From Cellulomonas hominis (GTDB lineage Bacteria > Actinomycetota > Actinomycetes > Actinomycetales > Cellulomonadaceae): a stretch of 64,000 nucleotides of DNA. A program made the position numbers and the translations under genes. Of this stretch, positions 31,578 to 40,017 are shown piece after piece. The notes beneath the pieces are model-generated. The model made no database searches. It saw only the letters and a list, made by a program, of their open reading frames with translations, and was not told where the DNA came from. Numbering within the stretch: position 1 is the stretch's first letter; each line of letters opens with the position of its first letter. The stretch is taken from NCBI RefSeq assembly GCF_014201095.1, contig NZ_JACHDN010000001.1, positions 3,844,001 to 3,908,000 on the forward strand. Direction: 5' to 3'.

Positions 31578-32867
31578 CTAGACCGCCACTGCGTCGCGGG
31601 CCAGCGGGCAGGTCATGCAGTGCCCGCCCCCGCGCCCGCGGCCCAGCTCGCCGCCGTCGATCGTGATGACCTCGACCCCGGCCTTCCGCAGCAGCGTGTT
31701 CGTGATCGTGTTCCGGTCGTACGTCACGACCACCCCGGGCTCGAGGGCGACCGCGTTGTTCCCGGAGTCCCACTGCTGCCGCTCGCTGGCGTAGTCGTCA
31801 CCGCCGGTCTCCACGACCCGCAGCGCGTCCAGCCCGAGCGACCGGGCGACCACGTCGAGGAACGGGGTGGCGCCCTCGTCGGTGACGTGCACCCCGGGCT
31901 CGCGCTCGCCGGGCCGCAGGGTGAACGCGTGGATGTCGTCGACGATCCGCGGGTACACGGTCACCAGGTCGCGGTCGGCGAACGTCATGACGGTGTCGAG
32001 GTGCATGGCGGCGCGCAGCCGCGGCATGCCGGCGACCACGACCCGCTCGGCGGCCTGCTGCCGGAACAGCGCCTGCGCGAGCTGCGTGATGCCCTGGCGG
32101 GAGGTGCGCTCGCTCATCCCGATCAGCACGGTGCCGTTGCCGACCGGCATGACGTCGCCGCCCTCGACGGTCGCCCGCCGCCAGTCCACCTCGGGGTCGC
32201 CCCACCAGACGTGCGAGCCGGCGAACCGCGGGTGGAACAGGTAGACGGCCTTCATGAGCAGCGTCTCGTCGTGCCGCGCCGGCCAGTAGAGCGGGTTGAG
32301 CGTCACGCCGCCGTACAGCCAGGACGTCGTGTCCCGGGTGTAGAGCATGTTCGGGAGCGGGGGCAGCAGGTACTCCCGGCTCGTGCCGTCGTGGTCGACC
32401 AGCGCGGCGTACGCGGGCGGGTCCGGCAGGTCGGCCGTCGCCAGCCCGCCGACGAGCTGCTCCGCGAGCTCGCGCGGGGTCAGGGACTCCAGGTGCGCGC
32501 GGGCGGGCTCGACGAGCCCGATCCCGACGGCGGCGGGCACGAGGGCCCGGTCGAGCAGCCAGTCCCGGGCGCCGGGCACGGACAGCGCCTCGCCGAGCAC
32601 CTGGTGCAGCTCGAGCACCTCGATGCCGCGGCCGCGCAGCTTCGCGACGAAGTCGGCGTGGTCGCGCTGCGCCCGCTCGACCCACAGCACGTCGTCGAAC
32701 AGCAGGTCGCCGGCGTTGCGGGGCGTGAGCCGGCGGTGCGCGAGGCCGGGCGCGCAGACCAGGACGGACCGTAGCCGGCCGACCTCCGAGTGCACGCCGA
32801 ACGGGAGGGCGCCGGGCTCGGCGGACGACGCGACCTGGGCGGCCGGGACGGACGTGGACGGGGACAT
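31578..32867 (-). CDS. arcA: arginine deiminase
   Basis: 429 residues, normal for ArcA. It hydrolyses arginine to citrulline and ammonia, the first step of the ADI energy pathway. Seen: [19 protein letters not shown] at the start of the pentein fold, [12 protein letters not shown], the catalytic [10 protein letters not shown] and [10 protein letters not shown] segments, and the C-terminal [13 protein letters not shown] with the nucleophilic Cys near residue 417. ATG 32867 has a CCGGAGG site. It follows the arginine/ornithine antiporter gene by 34 bases. Genes for ornithine carbamoyltransferase and carbamate kinase, needed to gain ATP, are not adjacent. Confidence 0.95.
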   Translation of the reverse strand: MSPSTSVPAAQVASSAEPGALPFGVHSEVGRLRSVLVCAPGLAHRRLTPRNAGDLLFDDVLWVERAQRDHADFVAKLRGRGIEVLELHQVLGEALSVPGARDWLLDRALVPAAVGIGLVEPARAHLESLTPRELAEQLVGGLATADLPDPPAYAALVDHDGTSREYLLPPLPNMLYTRDTTSWLYGGVTLNPLYWPARHDETLLMKAVYLFHPRFAGSHVWWGDPEVDWRRATVEGGDVMPVGNGTVLIGMSERTSRQGITQLAQALFRQQAAERVVVAGMPRLRAAMHLDTVMTFADRDLVTVYPRIVDDIHAFTLRPGEREPGVHVTDEGATPFLDVVARSLGLDALRVVETGGDDYASERQQWDSGNNAVALEPGVVVTYDRNTITNTLLRKAGVEVITIDGGELGRGRGGGHCMTCPLARDAVAV

Positions 32868-32901
32868 GCGGACCTCCGGGGGTCGGGCGGCGGACGGGAC
32901 G

Positions 32902-34356
32902 TCAGAGGCTGATCGCGCCGCGGGCCAGCGCGACGACGGCGGCGACCGCGCCGGCGAGCGACAGGGCGAACAGCAGGGCCTCGGTCGGGGAGAACACGCG
33001 CCGGTGCTGCTCGCGGCGGGTCATGACGAACAGCACGGTCGACGGGGCGTACACGAGGAACGCGATCAGCAGCAGCTCCCAGCCCGCGGCGACGAGCAGG
33101 AACGTCGTGTACAGCACCGCGAGCCCCGCGACCAGGGCGTCCCGGGGCCGGACGCCGGCGGCGCGGTCGGTCGCGAGCCGCAGCGCGTAACCGGCGGCGA
33201 GCAGGAACGGCAGCAGCGACAGCGCCGCGGTCAGGTCGAGCGCGAGGTCGAGGGCGTCCTCGGCGACCTTGGTGAGCAGCAGCATCACCTGCACCGTGCA
33301 CGTCGACAGCAGCAGCGCGGTGGCGGGCACGTCGCGGGCGTTCTTCCGGGCGAGGAACCGCGGCATGTCCCGGTCCTGCGCGGCGACGTAGAGCACCTCG
33401 GCCGCCATCAGGCTCCACGCCAGGTACGCGCCGAGCACGGAGACCACGAGGCCGACGGAGACGAGGACGGCCCCCCACGGCCCGACCGCCGCCTCCAGCA
33501 CCCCGGCCATCGAGGGCTGCCGCAGCGCGGCGATCTCCGCCGACGGCAGCACGCCGTAGGACACGACGGTCACCGAGGCGAACACCGCCAGCACCGTGAG
33601 GAAGCCCAGCACCGTCGCCCGTCCGACGTCCTCGCGGCGGCGCGCGTGCCGTGAGTACACGCTCGCACCCTCGACGCCGAGGAACACGAAGACGGTCACG
33701 ATCATCGTGCCGCGCACCTGGTCGACGAGCGTCCCGCCGTCCACGCCGCCCTGCAGGTTCGCCATGAGGACGTCCACGTCCAGGGCGAAGAGCGCGAGCA
33801 GGACGAACACGACGATCGGCACGAGCTTGGCGACCGTGACGACCCGGTTGAGCCCGGTCGCCTCCTGCACGCCGCGCCGCACCAGCAGGAAGAACCCCCA
33901 CGCGCACACGGACGAGATCCCCACCGCGAGCCAGGTGTCCCCGGCGCCCAGCGCGGGCACCGCGGCGCCCAGCGTCGACATGATGAGGATCCAGTAGAAG
34001 GTGTTCCCGACGCAGGCGCTGGCCCAGTACCCGAACGCCGAGAAGAACCCGGCGTACTCGCCGAACCCGGCCTTGGCGTACGCGTACACCGCGGCGTCCA
34101 GGTGGGGGGCGCGGATCGCGAGCCGCTGGAAGACGAACGCGAGCATGAGCATGCCGGCGCCGGCGACGGCCCACGCGACGAGCGCGCCCCACACGCCGGT
34201 CCCGGCGGCGAACCGCGCGGGCAGCGAGAACACCCCCGCTCCGACCATCGAGCCGACGACCATGGCGGTGAGCCCGCCGACGCCGATCGTGACGGTGCCG
34301 GGGGAGACGGCCGGCCCGGCGGCGCCGTCCTGCGTCCGAGGAGCGGGTGAGGTCAT
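32902..34356 (-). CDS. arcD: basic amino acid/polyamine antiporter, likely arginine-ornithine exchanger
   Basis: 484-residue APC-superfamily membrane protein with about 12 hydrophobic segments; the first contains [15 protein letters not shown], the GSxVGxGIF-type substrate motif of this family. Located directly upstream of arcA, so arginine import with ornithine export is the natural assignment; a citrulline-exporting variant is possible if the rest of the pathway is missing. The start ATG is preceded by GGAGGG (10-base spacing), which lies inside a small hairpin. Confidence 0.85.
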   Translation of the reverse strand: MTSPAPRTQDGAAGPAVSPGTVTIGVGGLTAMVVGSMVGAGVFSLPARFAAGTGVWGALVAWAVAGAGMLMLAFVFQRLAIRAPHLDAAVYAYAKAGFGEYAGFFSAFGYWASACVGNTFYWILIMSTLGAAVPALGAGDTWLAVGISSVCAWGFFLLVRRGVQEATGLNRVVTVAKLVPIVVFVLLALFALDVDVLMANLQGGVDGGTLVDQVRGTMIVTVFVFLGVEGASVYSRHARRREDVGRATVLGFLTVLAVFASVTVVSYGVLPSAEIAALRQPSMAGVLEAAVGPWGAVLVSVGLVVSVLGAYLAWSLMAAEVLYVAAQDRDMPRFLARKNARDVPATALLLSTCTVQVMLLLTKVAEDALDLALDLTAALSLLPFLLAAGYALRLATDRAAGVRPRDALVAGLAVLYTTFLLVAAGWELLLIAFLVYAPSTVLFVMTRREQHRRVFSPTEALLFALSLAGAVAAVVALARGAISL

Positions 34357-34366
34357 GGCGGCGGGT

Positions 34367-34385
34367 CCCTCCGGTCCCGGGAGGG
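34367..34385 (-). promoter_or_regulatory. hairpin covering the arcD ribosome site
   Basis: CCCTCC (34367-34372) and GGAGGG (34380-34385) are complementary with a 7-base loop; on the mRNA the start-proximal arm is the Shine-Dalgarno GGAGGG, so folding would mask it. Confidence 0.4.
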
Positions 34386-34394
34386 GGCGGGACC

Positions 34395-34430
34395 GGCTGT
34401 CCGGCGGCCCCCTCCGACCGCCGGACAGCC
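34395..34430 (-). promoter_or_regulatory. 13-bp stem-loop in the arcD leader
   Basis: Perfect arms GGCTGTCCGGCGG (34395-34407) and CCGCCGGACAGCC (34418-34430), 10-base loop that reads TCGGAGGGGG on the mRNA strand and could pair with the CCCTCC of the neighbouring hairpin. Confidence 0.5.
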
Positions 34431-34574
34431 CTCACCGCAGCACACCGGCTCGCACCGGGGGAACCCCTGAGTGGCGTCGCGGGCCCGCGACCGGGGCGAA
34501 CGCGGAGAATTGAGTAGTGACGGGGACCGGATGCGGCCCGCGACTGAGGGTCGGGCGGCGAACCGACCCCCGGG

Positions 34575-34580
34575 TAGGCT
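34575..34580 (+). promoter_or_regulatory. -10 element of the tRNA gene
   Basis: TAGGCT ten bases upstream of the tRNA 5' end; start of transcription would fall about three bases before the mature end. Confidence 0.45.
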
Positions 34581-34589
34581 GGCCGCGCG

Positions 34590-34663
34590 GCCCCGATAGC
34601 CCAACCGGCAGAGGCGTTCGGCTCAAACCCGATCCAGTGTGGGTTCGAATCCCACTCGGGGCA
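34590..34663 (+). tRNA. tRNA with CAA anticodon (Leu by anticodon), class-I-type short variable region
   Basis: Acceptor arms GCCCCGA and TCGGGGC pair perfectly; T-stem GTGGG/CCCAC encloses TTCGAAT; the anticodon stem-loop TCGG-CTCAAAC-CCGA places CAA at 34624-34626; discriminator A at 34663; CCA is not encoded in full (CCG follows). The D-stem has three good pairs. Between the anticodon and T stems there are only five bases (CCAGT), whereas bacterial tRNA-Leu normally has a long variable arm. It is therefore Leu by anticodon but not by shape; identity is uncertain. Confidence 0.85.
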
Positions 34664-34705
34664 CCGTGCTCGTCCCCACCCCTCGACCCGCCGTCCGGGC
34701 GTCCC

Positions 34706-34711
34706 TACTGT
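34706..34711 (+). promoter_or_regulatory. -10 element of the DHFR-like gene
   Basis: TACTGT six bases before the ATG at 34718; near-leaderless arrangement. Confidence 0.4.
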
Positions 34712-34717
34712 GGGCCG

Positions 34718-35284
34718 ATGGGGCGGCTGATCTACTCGATGTTCACCTCGCTCGACGGCTACGCGTCGGACGCGTCCGGCAGCAGCGACTGGGGCGGGGC
34801 GCTCGACCCGGCGCTGCACGACTTCATCTCCGAGCAGACGCGGTCGGTCGGCACGTACCTGTACGGCCGGCGCATGTACGACACGATGGCGTACTGGGAG
34901 ACGGCGCTCGAGGAGCCGGACCCGCCGGAGTTCGTCCGCACGTACGCCCGGGTGTGGCAGGCGGCGACCAAGGTCGTCTACTCGACCACCCTCGACGCGC
35001 CGACGACGGCGCGCACCACCGTCGAGCGGGCGTTCGACCCCGCGGCCGTGCGCGCGTGGGTGGACGGGCTCGACCACGACGTGACGGTCGACGGCCCGAC
35101 GCTGGCCGCGCACGCGCTGCGCGCGGGGATCGTCGACGAGGTGCAGCCGTACCTCGCGCCGGTGGCCGTCGGCGGCGGGCTGCGGTTCTGGCCGGACGGC
35201 CTGCGCCTCGACCTGGACCTCCTCGAGGAGCGCCGGTTCGGCAACGGGACGCTCTGGCTGCGGTACGCGGTGCGGCGGCCCTGA
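34718..35284 (+). CDS. dihydrofolate reductase family protein (RibD_C-like)
   Basis: 188-residue member of the large stand-alone DHFR-like/RibD_C family, starting MGRLIYSMFTSLDGYASDAS, with LYGRRMYDTMAYWET in the middle and DGPTLAAHALRAGIVDEVQ toward the end, all typical. These proteins share the NADPH-binding fold but rarely replace true folate reductase; the substrate is unknown. Start taken at the ATG giving the family's usual N-terminus. It converges on the sugar dehydrogenase gene with a 3-base gap. Confidence 0.88.
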   Translation: MGRLIYSMFTSLDGYASDASGSSDWGGALDPALHDFISEQTRSVGTYLYGRRMYDTMAYWETALEEPDPPEFVRTYARVWQAATKVVYSTTLDAPTTARTTVERAFDPAAVRAWVDGLDHDVTVDGPTLAAHALRAGIVDEVQPYLAPVAVGGGLRFWPDGLRLDLDLLEERRFGNGTLWLRYAVRRP

Positions 35285-35287
35285 GCG

Positions 35288-36382
35288 TCACGGCCCGCGC
35301 GTCGCGCCGCCGGCCAGCGGCACGGACAGCGCCCGGTCGTCCCCGGGCCGCGGCTCTCCGCGTGCCGTGTTGTTCGTGAGCACCCAGAGCGTCCCGTCCG
35401 GCGCGAGCGCGACGTCCCGCAACCGCCCGCGGTCGGTCAGCGCCTCGATCGCGGTGCCCGGTTCCGCGACCGGGACCAGCCGCAGCCGCTCGCCGCGCAG
35501 GTTCGCCACCACGACCACGTCCCCGACGGCGGCCAGCCCGCTGGGGCTCGCGGCGTCCGGGGACCACTGCTGCACGGGGTCCACGAACCGCGGGTCGCCC
35601 GCGACCCCCTCCACCTCCGGCCAGCCGTAGTTCCCGCCCGGCTCGATGACGTTGAGCTCGTCCCAGGTGTCCTGCCCGAACTCCGTCGCGAACAGCCGGC
35701 CGTCGGGCGCCCATGCCAGCCCCTGCACGTTGCGGTGCCCGAGGCTGTACACCGGCGAGCCCGGGTCGGGGTTGTCCGCCGGCACGTCCCCGTCGGGGGT
35801 GAGGCGCAGGATCTTCCCGGACAGCGCACCCGGGTCCTGGGCGCTCGCGGGGTCGCCCGCGTCGCCGACGCCCGCGTAGAGCATCCCGTCCGGGCCGAAC
35901 GCGATCCGCCCGCCGTTGTGGTTGCCCGCCGACGGCAGCCCGTCGACCACCGTCACCGGATCGCCCAGCGCCCACGACCCCGGACCGCCCCGCAGCGGGT
36001 AGCGCTGGATCCGGTTGCCGTCCGGCCCGGTGGAGTAGGCGTACAGCCGGTCGTCGGCGTCCACCGCCAGCCCGAGCAGCCCGCCCTCGCCGCCGTGCAC
36101 CACGTCCGGGACCGTGCCCACCTCCCGGGTCGAGCCGCCGCGGAGCACCTCCAGCACCCGGCCCGTGTCGCGCTCGGACACCAGCGGCGCGCCGTCCGCG
36201 AACACCACCGACCACGGCACGTCGAGCCCGGTGACCACGTCCGCCGGAGCGCCCCATGACGGCAGCGCGGTGGACGAGGGCGCCGGCGGGGGCGCGTCCG
36301 GCGTGCCGGGGGAGCATGCCGCCACCAGCAGCACGGCGGCGACCCCTGCGACGGCCGGCCTCCGGCCCCGAGCGCGCCCCAC
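35288..36382 (-). CDS. PQQ-type soluble sugar dehydrogenase lipoprotein (GSDH/Asd-like)
   Basis: 364-residue exported beta-propeller. From the GTG at 36382 (GGGAGGG just upstream) a short basic N-region and hydrophobic core lead to the lipobox LLVAAC with Cys23. The propeller shows VVHGGEGGLLGLAVDADDRLY, NHNGGRIAFGPDGMLYAG, ILRLTPDGDVPADNP, LGHRNVQGLAWAPDGRLFAT and EFGQDTWDELN, which are the conserved strands of glucose/sorbosone dehydrogenases. Members bind PQQ and oxidise aldoses outside the cytoplasm; many genomes with such genes make no PQQ, so the cofactor state is open. Confidence 0.87.
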   Translation of the reverse strand: MGRARGRRPAVAGVAAVLLVAACSPGTPDAPPPAPSSTALPSWGAPADVVTGLDVPWSVVFADGAPLVSERDTGRVLEVLRGGSTREVGTVPDVVHGGEGGLLGLAVDADDRLYAYSTGPDGNRIQRYPLRGGPGSWALGDPVTVVDGLPSAGNHNGGRIAFGPDGMLYAGVGDAGDPASAQDPGALSGKILRLTPDGDVPADNPDPGSPVYSLGHRNVQGLAWAPDGRLFATEFGQDTWDELNVIEPGGNYGWPEVEGVAGDPRFVDPVQQWSPDAASPSGLAAVGDVVVVANLRGERLRLVPVAEPGTAIEALTDRGRLRDVALAPDGTLWVLTNNTARGEPRPGDDRALSVPLAGGATRGP

Positions 36383-36443
36383 GATCCCTCCCCCCGACGG
36401 TCGTGCACCCGACGATAGGCGCGCCACCCCGCGCCGGCCCACG

Positions 36444-37232
36444 ATGGACCGCATGGAACGGCACCGCGTCGGTGACGTCGACGTGCACCTGGCCGCCCAC
36501 GGCGCGGGGCGGCCCGTCCTCGTGCTGCACGGCGCCGGCGTCGACCACCGCGAGCCCGAGGCCTGCTTCGAACCGGCCCTCGCCGCACAGGGCGGCCTGC
36601 GCCGGATCTACCCGGACCTGCCCGGCCACGGCCGCACCCCCGCACCGCCGGGGCTGCGCAGCGCGGACGACGTGCTGGACGTGATCCTCGGCCTGGCGGA
36701 CGCGGTGGCGGGCGACGACCCGCTCCTGCTGGTGGGGCATTCGGCGGGCGCGCACTACGCCCGGGGCCTCGCCGCGCGCCGCCCGGAGCGGGTCGCGGGG
36801 CTGGCCCTCGTGTGCCCGCTGCTCCCCGGGGGCGGCGGCGACGTCCCCCCGCACCGGCCGGTGGTCGCGGACGACGCCCTCGGCGACGCCGGGTTCCGGG
36901 GCTACGTCGTCGTGCAGACCCCCGCGATGCTCGACCGCTACCGGCGGTGGGTGGAGCCGGGCGCGGCGCTCGCGGACGCGGCGGCGGCCGAGCGGATCGG
37001 CGTGCGGTGGGAGCTCGCCGAGCCCGGCGGCCCGGCCTACGGCGGTCCGGTCCTCGTCGTCGCGGGACGCCGGGACTCGACCGTCGGGTACGCGGAAGCG
37101 GTCCGGCTGCTGGACGTGTACCCGCGGGCGACGCTCGCGGTGGTGGACGACGCCGGGCACGCCCTCCCGCACGAGCGCCCGGAGGTGCTGGCGGGGCTGC
37201 TGCGCGAGTGGCTGGCCCGCGTCCCGCGGTGA
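36444..37232 (+). CDS. alpha/beta-fold hydrolase
   Basis: 262 residues (259 if the ATG at 36453 is used; neither has a clear ribosome site). The oxyanion turn HGAGVDHRE, the nucleophile elbow LLVGHSAGAHYARG (Ser in GHSAG, near residue 99), the acid in VVAGRRDSTVGY and the His in DDAGHALPHERPE complete the catalytic triad of a serine hydrolase. Substrate unknown. It is divergent from the sugar dehydrogenase gene (61-base gap) and is followed by pdtaR, which has its own promoter. Confidence 0.85.
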   Translation: MDRMERHRVGDVDVHLAAHGAGRPVLVLHGAGVDHREPEACFEPALAAQGGLRRIYPDLPGHGRTPAPPGLRSADDVLDVILGLADAVAGDDPLLLVGHSAGAHYARGLAARRPERVAGLALVCPLLPGGGGDVPPHRPVVADDALGDAGFRGYVVVQTPAMLDRYRRWVEPGAALADAAAAERIGVRWELAEPGGPAYGGPVLVVAGRRDSTVGYAEAVRLLDVYPRATLAVVDDAGHALPHERPEVLAGLLREWLARVPR

Positions 37233-37319
37233 CCGCGTGCGCCCTGGCGAACCCCGACCGCCCGGTCGGCGTGCCGAGGTTCACAGGCCGCCGCACGGCC
37301 GCCGGGGCCCGCGTGCCCC

Positions 37320-37325
37320 TAGAAT
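37320..37325 (+). promoter_or_regulatory. -10 element of pdtaR
   Basis: TAGAAT, a close match to TATAAT, eight bases before the GTG start; no ribosome site between, so the transcript is probably leaderless. Confidence 0.6.
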
Positions 37326-37333
37326 CTGTTCCC

Positions 37334-38026
37334 GTGAGCACCCAGGACGCGACGCCCGGCGGCGAGGCGCAGGCCGCCGACACCCCCCTCGACCTCGAGA
37401 TCCCGCAGGCCCGCGCGGCCGAGAAGGCCCCGGAGGCGACCTCCCGGCCGGCCCGCCGCGCGGTCGTCGCGGAGGACGAGGCCCTCATCCGCATGGACGT
37501 CGTCGAGACGCTCCGCGAGGCGGGCTTCGACGTGGTCGGCGAGGCCGGCGACGGCGAGCAGGCGGTGGCGCTCGCCACCGAGCTCAAGCCGGACGTCGTG
37601 GTCATGGACGTGAAGATGCCCGTGCTCGACGGCATCTCCGCGGCGGAGCGCATCGCGAAGGGCCACCTGGCGCCGGTCGTGCTGCTCACCGCGTTCTCGC
37701 AGACCGAGCTCGTCGAGCGCGCCCGCGACGCCGGTGCGATGGCGTACGTCGTCAAGCCGTTCAGCCCGGCGGACCTGCTGCCGGCGGTCGAGATCGCCAT
37801 CTCCCGCTACGCGCAGATCACCGCGCTGGAGTCCGAGGTCGCCGACCTCGCCGAGCGGTTCGAGACCCGCAAGCGCGTCGACCGCGCCAAGGGCCTGCTC
37901 ATGACGAAGATGGGCCTGACGGAGCCGGAGTCGTTCCGCTGGATCCAGAAGACCTCGATGGACCGCCGCCTCACCATGCGCGAGGTCGCGGACGCCGTGA
38001 TCGACCAGGTCGGCGGCGCCTCCTGA
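37334..38026 (+). CDS. pdtaR: ANTAR-domain response regulator (PdtaR type)
   Basis: 230 residues. A 40-residue low-complexity N-terminal tail precedes the receiver domain (acidic pair Asp48-Glu49, phosphoacceptor Asp92 in VVVMDVKMPVLDG, conserved Lys in VVKPFSPADL). Residues about 165-225 form the ANTAR RNA-binding domain (RFETRKRVDRAKGLLMTKMG, ending MREVADAVIDQV). The mycobacterial counterpart (Rv1626) is phosphorylated by PdtaS and acts on RNA hairpins rather than DNA. Its location a few genes from polA and rpsA matches the actinobacterial order. No kinase gene is adjacent. Confidence 0.93.
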   Translation: MSTQDATPGGEAQAADTPLDLEIPQARAAEKAPEATSRPARRAVVAEDEALIRMDVVETLREAGFDVVGEAGDGEQAVALATELKPDVVVMDVKMPVLDGISAAERIAKGHLAPVVLLTAFSQTELVERARDAGAMAYVVKPFSPADLLPAVEIAISRYAQITALESEVADLAERFETRKRVDRAKGLLMTKMGLTEPESFRWIQKTSMDRRLTMREVADAVIDQVGGAS

Positions 38027-38045
38027 GGCACCCGCCCCCGCGTCT

Positions 38046-38088
38046 CGACGAGGCCCGGTCCACCCTCGCGGTGGGCCGGGCCTCGTCG
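38046..38088 (+). terminator. terminator of pdtaR
   Basis: 19-bp stem with one G-U pair (38046-38064 and 38070-38088) and a CTCGC loop, 20 bases after the stop codon. Confidence 0.8.
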
Positions 38089-38257
38089 CGTCCGGGGCGG
38101 GTCGTGGGGCGGCTCGCGGCACCTCCGGGTCACGAATCGGCAACGACCACTGGTGGAGACACGGGCGACACGTCCCCGACACATCGGGCCCCTACGTTCT
38201 CGCGCAAGCACCGGCCCGGGGACCTGGCCGGCAGTACTCACGACAGGGGTACCACGC

Positions 38258-39523
38258 ATGACTCGTAGGACACACGCCGTGCAGGCTGCGGCTCTCGCGG
38301 GGGTCGTCGCCCTCGCGCTGACCGCGTGCGCCGGCTCGGACGACGACGGTGCCGGCGGCGAGGAGACGTCCGCCGGCGGGGCGGGCGGCCCGCTCATCAT
38401 CGGCACGCTGCTCCCGCAGACCGGCACGCTGGCCTACCTCGGCCCGCCGGAGGTCGCGGGCGTCGACCTGGCGATCCAGGAGATCAACGAGGCCGGCGGC
38501 GTGCTCGGCGAGGACGTCGAGGTCGAGCACGCGGACTCCTCGGACGCCGAGCACGGCGAGGTCGCGACGCAGTCCGTCACCGACCTGATCTCGAAGGACG
38601 TGCAGGTCATCATCGGGGCGGCCTCGTCCTCGGTGACGCAGATCGTGATCGACGACATCACCGGGGCCGAGATCGTCCAGATCTCCCCGGCGAACACGGC
38701 GACCACGCTGTCCGGCTACTCGGACTTCTACTTCCGCACCGCCCCGCCGGACACCGTGCAGGGCTCCGCGCTCGGCAACCTCATCACCGGGGACGGGCAC
38801 TCGAACATCGGCATCCTGGTGTTCAACGAGGAGTACGGCACCTCGCTGCGGAACGTCGTCAAGGACACCGTCGAGGCGGCCGGCGCCACGGTCGTGTACG
38901 GCAACCAGGGCGAGGAGTTCGACCCGGCGTCCAGCAGCTTCGCGACCGACGTCACGGCGCTCATGGCCACCAGCCCGGACGCCGTCGTCGTGCTCGCGTT
39001 CGAGCAGACGAAGCAGATCATCCCCGAGCTCGTCGCCGCCGGCGTCGACCCGGCGACGATCTACATGGTCGACGGCAACACCGCCGACTACTCCGCCGAC
39101 TTCCAGCCCGGCACGCTCGAGGGCGCCCAGGGCACCATCCCCGGCGCGTTCCCGAGCGACGAGTTCGCCGAGCGGCTGAAGTCCGTCGACCCGGCGCTGA
39201 CGGACTTCGCGTACGGCCCCGAGTCGTACGACGCGACCATCCTGGCGGCCCTCGCGGCGGTCAAGGGCGGCGGCACCGACGGCCCGACGATCCAGGCGAA
39301 CCTGGCGGCGGTCTCCGGTGCGGACGGCGGCGAGAAGTGCTCGACGTTCGCGGACTGCGTCGAGCTGCTCGACGCCGGCGAGGACATCCAGTACGTCGGC
39401 CAGTCCGGCATCGGCCCGTTCAACGAGGACAACGACCCGTCGTCCGCGTTCATCGGGGTGTACCAGTACGGGGCCGACAACAAGAACGTCTGGGTGAAGG
39501 CGGTCGAGGGCGCGGTCGAGTGA
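38258..39523 (+). CDS. livK: branched-chain amino acid ABC transporter substrate-binding lipoprotein
   Basis: 421-residue periplasmic-binding-protein type I lipoprotein. Signal peptide with lipobox LALTAC, lipidated Cys24, then an Asp/Gly-rich linker. The mature part begins LIIGTLLPQTGTLAYLGPPE, with the conserved VDLAIQEINEAGGVLG and VIIGAASSSVTQ segments of the Leu/Ile/Val-binding family. An AGGGG site precedes the ATG. The cognate permeases and ATPases (livHMGF) lie 1-6 kb downstream on the other strand, separated by two unrelated genes. Amino-acid preference cannot be deduced. Confidence 0.92.
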   Translation: MTRRTHAVQAAALAGVVALALTACAGSDDDGAGGEETSAGGAGGPLIIGTLLPQTGTLAYLGPPEVAGVDLAIQEINEAGGVLGEDVEVEHADSSDAEHGEVATQSVTDLISKDVQVIIGAASSSVTQIVIDDITGAEIVQISPANTATTLSGYSDFYFRTAPPDTVQGSALGNLITGDGHSNIGILVFNEEYGTSLRNVVKDTVEAAGATVVYGNQGEEFDPASSSFATDVTALMATSPDAVVVLAFEQTKQIIPELVAAGVDPATIYMVDGNTADYSADFQPGTLEGAQGTIPGAFPSDEFAERLKSVDPALTDFAYGPESYDATILAALAAVKGGGTDGPTIQANLAAVSGADGGEKCSTFADCVELLDAGEDIQYVGQSGIGPFNEDNDPSSAFIGVYQYGADNKNVWVKAVEGAVE

Positions 39524-39542
39524 CCGCCTGACCCGCCCGGCA

Positions 39543-39585
39543 CGAGGGCCCGGGGCGCGCGCACCAGCCGCGTCCCGGGCCCTCG
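39543..39585 (+). terminator. terminator of livK
   Basis: 17-bp stem with one G-U pair (39543-39559 and 39569-39585), 9-base loop, 20 bases after the stop codon. Confidence 0.8.
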
Positions 39586-39625
39586 CGCGCGCCCGGGCGG
39601 GGTTCCCCGGGCGGCGGGCCGGGCG

Positions 39626-39631
39626 TAGCGT
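39626..39631 (+). promoter_or_regulatory. -10 element of the VOC gene
   Basis: TAGCGT eight bases before the ATG at 39640; leaderless arrangement. Confidence 0.45.
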
Positions 39632-39639
39632 CGCGGGGC

Positions 39640-40017
39640 ATGGACCTTCGACTGGAGCTCGTGCAGGTGCCCGTCTCCGACGTGGACCGGGCCATCGCCT
39701 TCTACACCGAGCGCGCCGGGTTCGTGCTCGACCACGACCACGCCGTCGGCGGCGGCATCCGGTTCGTGCAGCTCACGCCGCCGGGGTCGCCCGCGTCGAT
39801 CGCGATCGGGACCGGCCTGACGACGATGCCGCCGGGGTCCGTGGAGGGGCTGCAGCTCGTCGTCGCCGACATCGAGGAGGCCCGCGCGGAGCTCACCGGG
39901 CGCGGGCTGGACGTGGGGGAGGTGCAGGACTACCCCTGGGGGCGGTTCCTGTTCTTCGCGGACCCCGACGGGAACCGGTGGGCCGTCCAGCAGATCGTCA
40001 CCGGGGGGAGCGCCTGA
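39640..40017 (+). CDS. VOC (glyoxalase/bleomycin-resistance fold) protein
   Basis: 125-residue single VOC unit: LELVQVPVSDVDRAIAFYTE at the start, GLQLVVADIEEARAEL in the second half and the closing FFADPDGNRWAVQQ, the usual betaalphabetabetabeta pattern. Candidate metal ligands are the early Gln/His-position (Gln9) and the late Glu/Gln positions, which are not fully conserved, so the enzyme activity (lyase, dioxygenase or antibiotic binding) is open. The stop shares one base with the start of the DUF2277 gene. Confidence 0.85.
   Translation: MDLRLELVQVPVSDVDRAIAFYTERAGFVLDHDHAVGGGIRFVQLTPPGSPASIAIGTGLTTMPPGSVEGLQLVVADIEEARAELTGRGLDVGEVQDYPWGRFLFFADPDGNRWAVQQIVTGGSA

Noticed and set aside
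31578..34430. DosR- or CRP-type box upstream of arcD like that of pflB
   Set aside because: The GGGAC/GTCCC motifs there are direct repeats, not the GGGAC-N4-GTCCC palindrome, and no GTGA-N6-TCAC was seen.
34590..34663. Integration site (attB) of a mobile element in the tRNA gene
   Set aside because: No integrase, no repeated tRNA 3' end and no compositional shift nearby.
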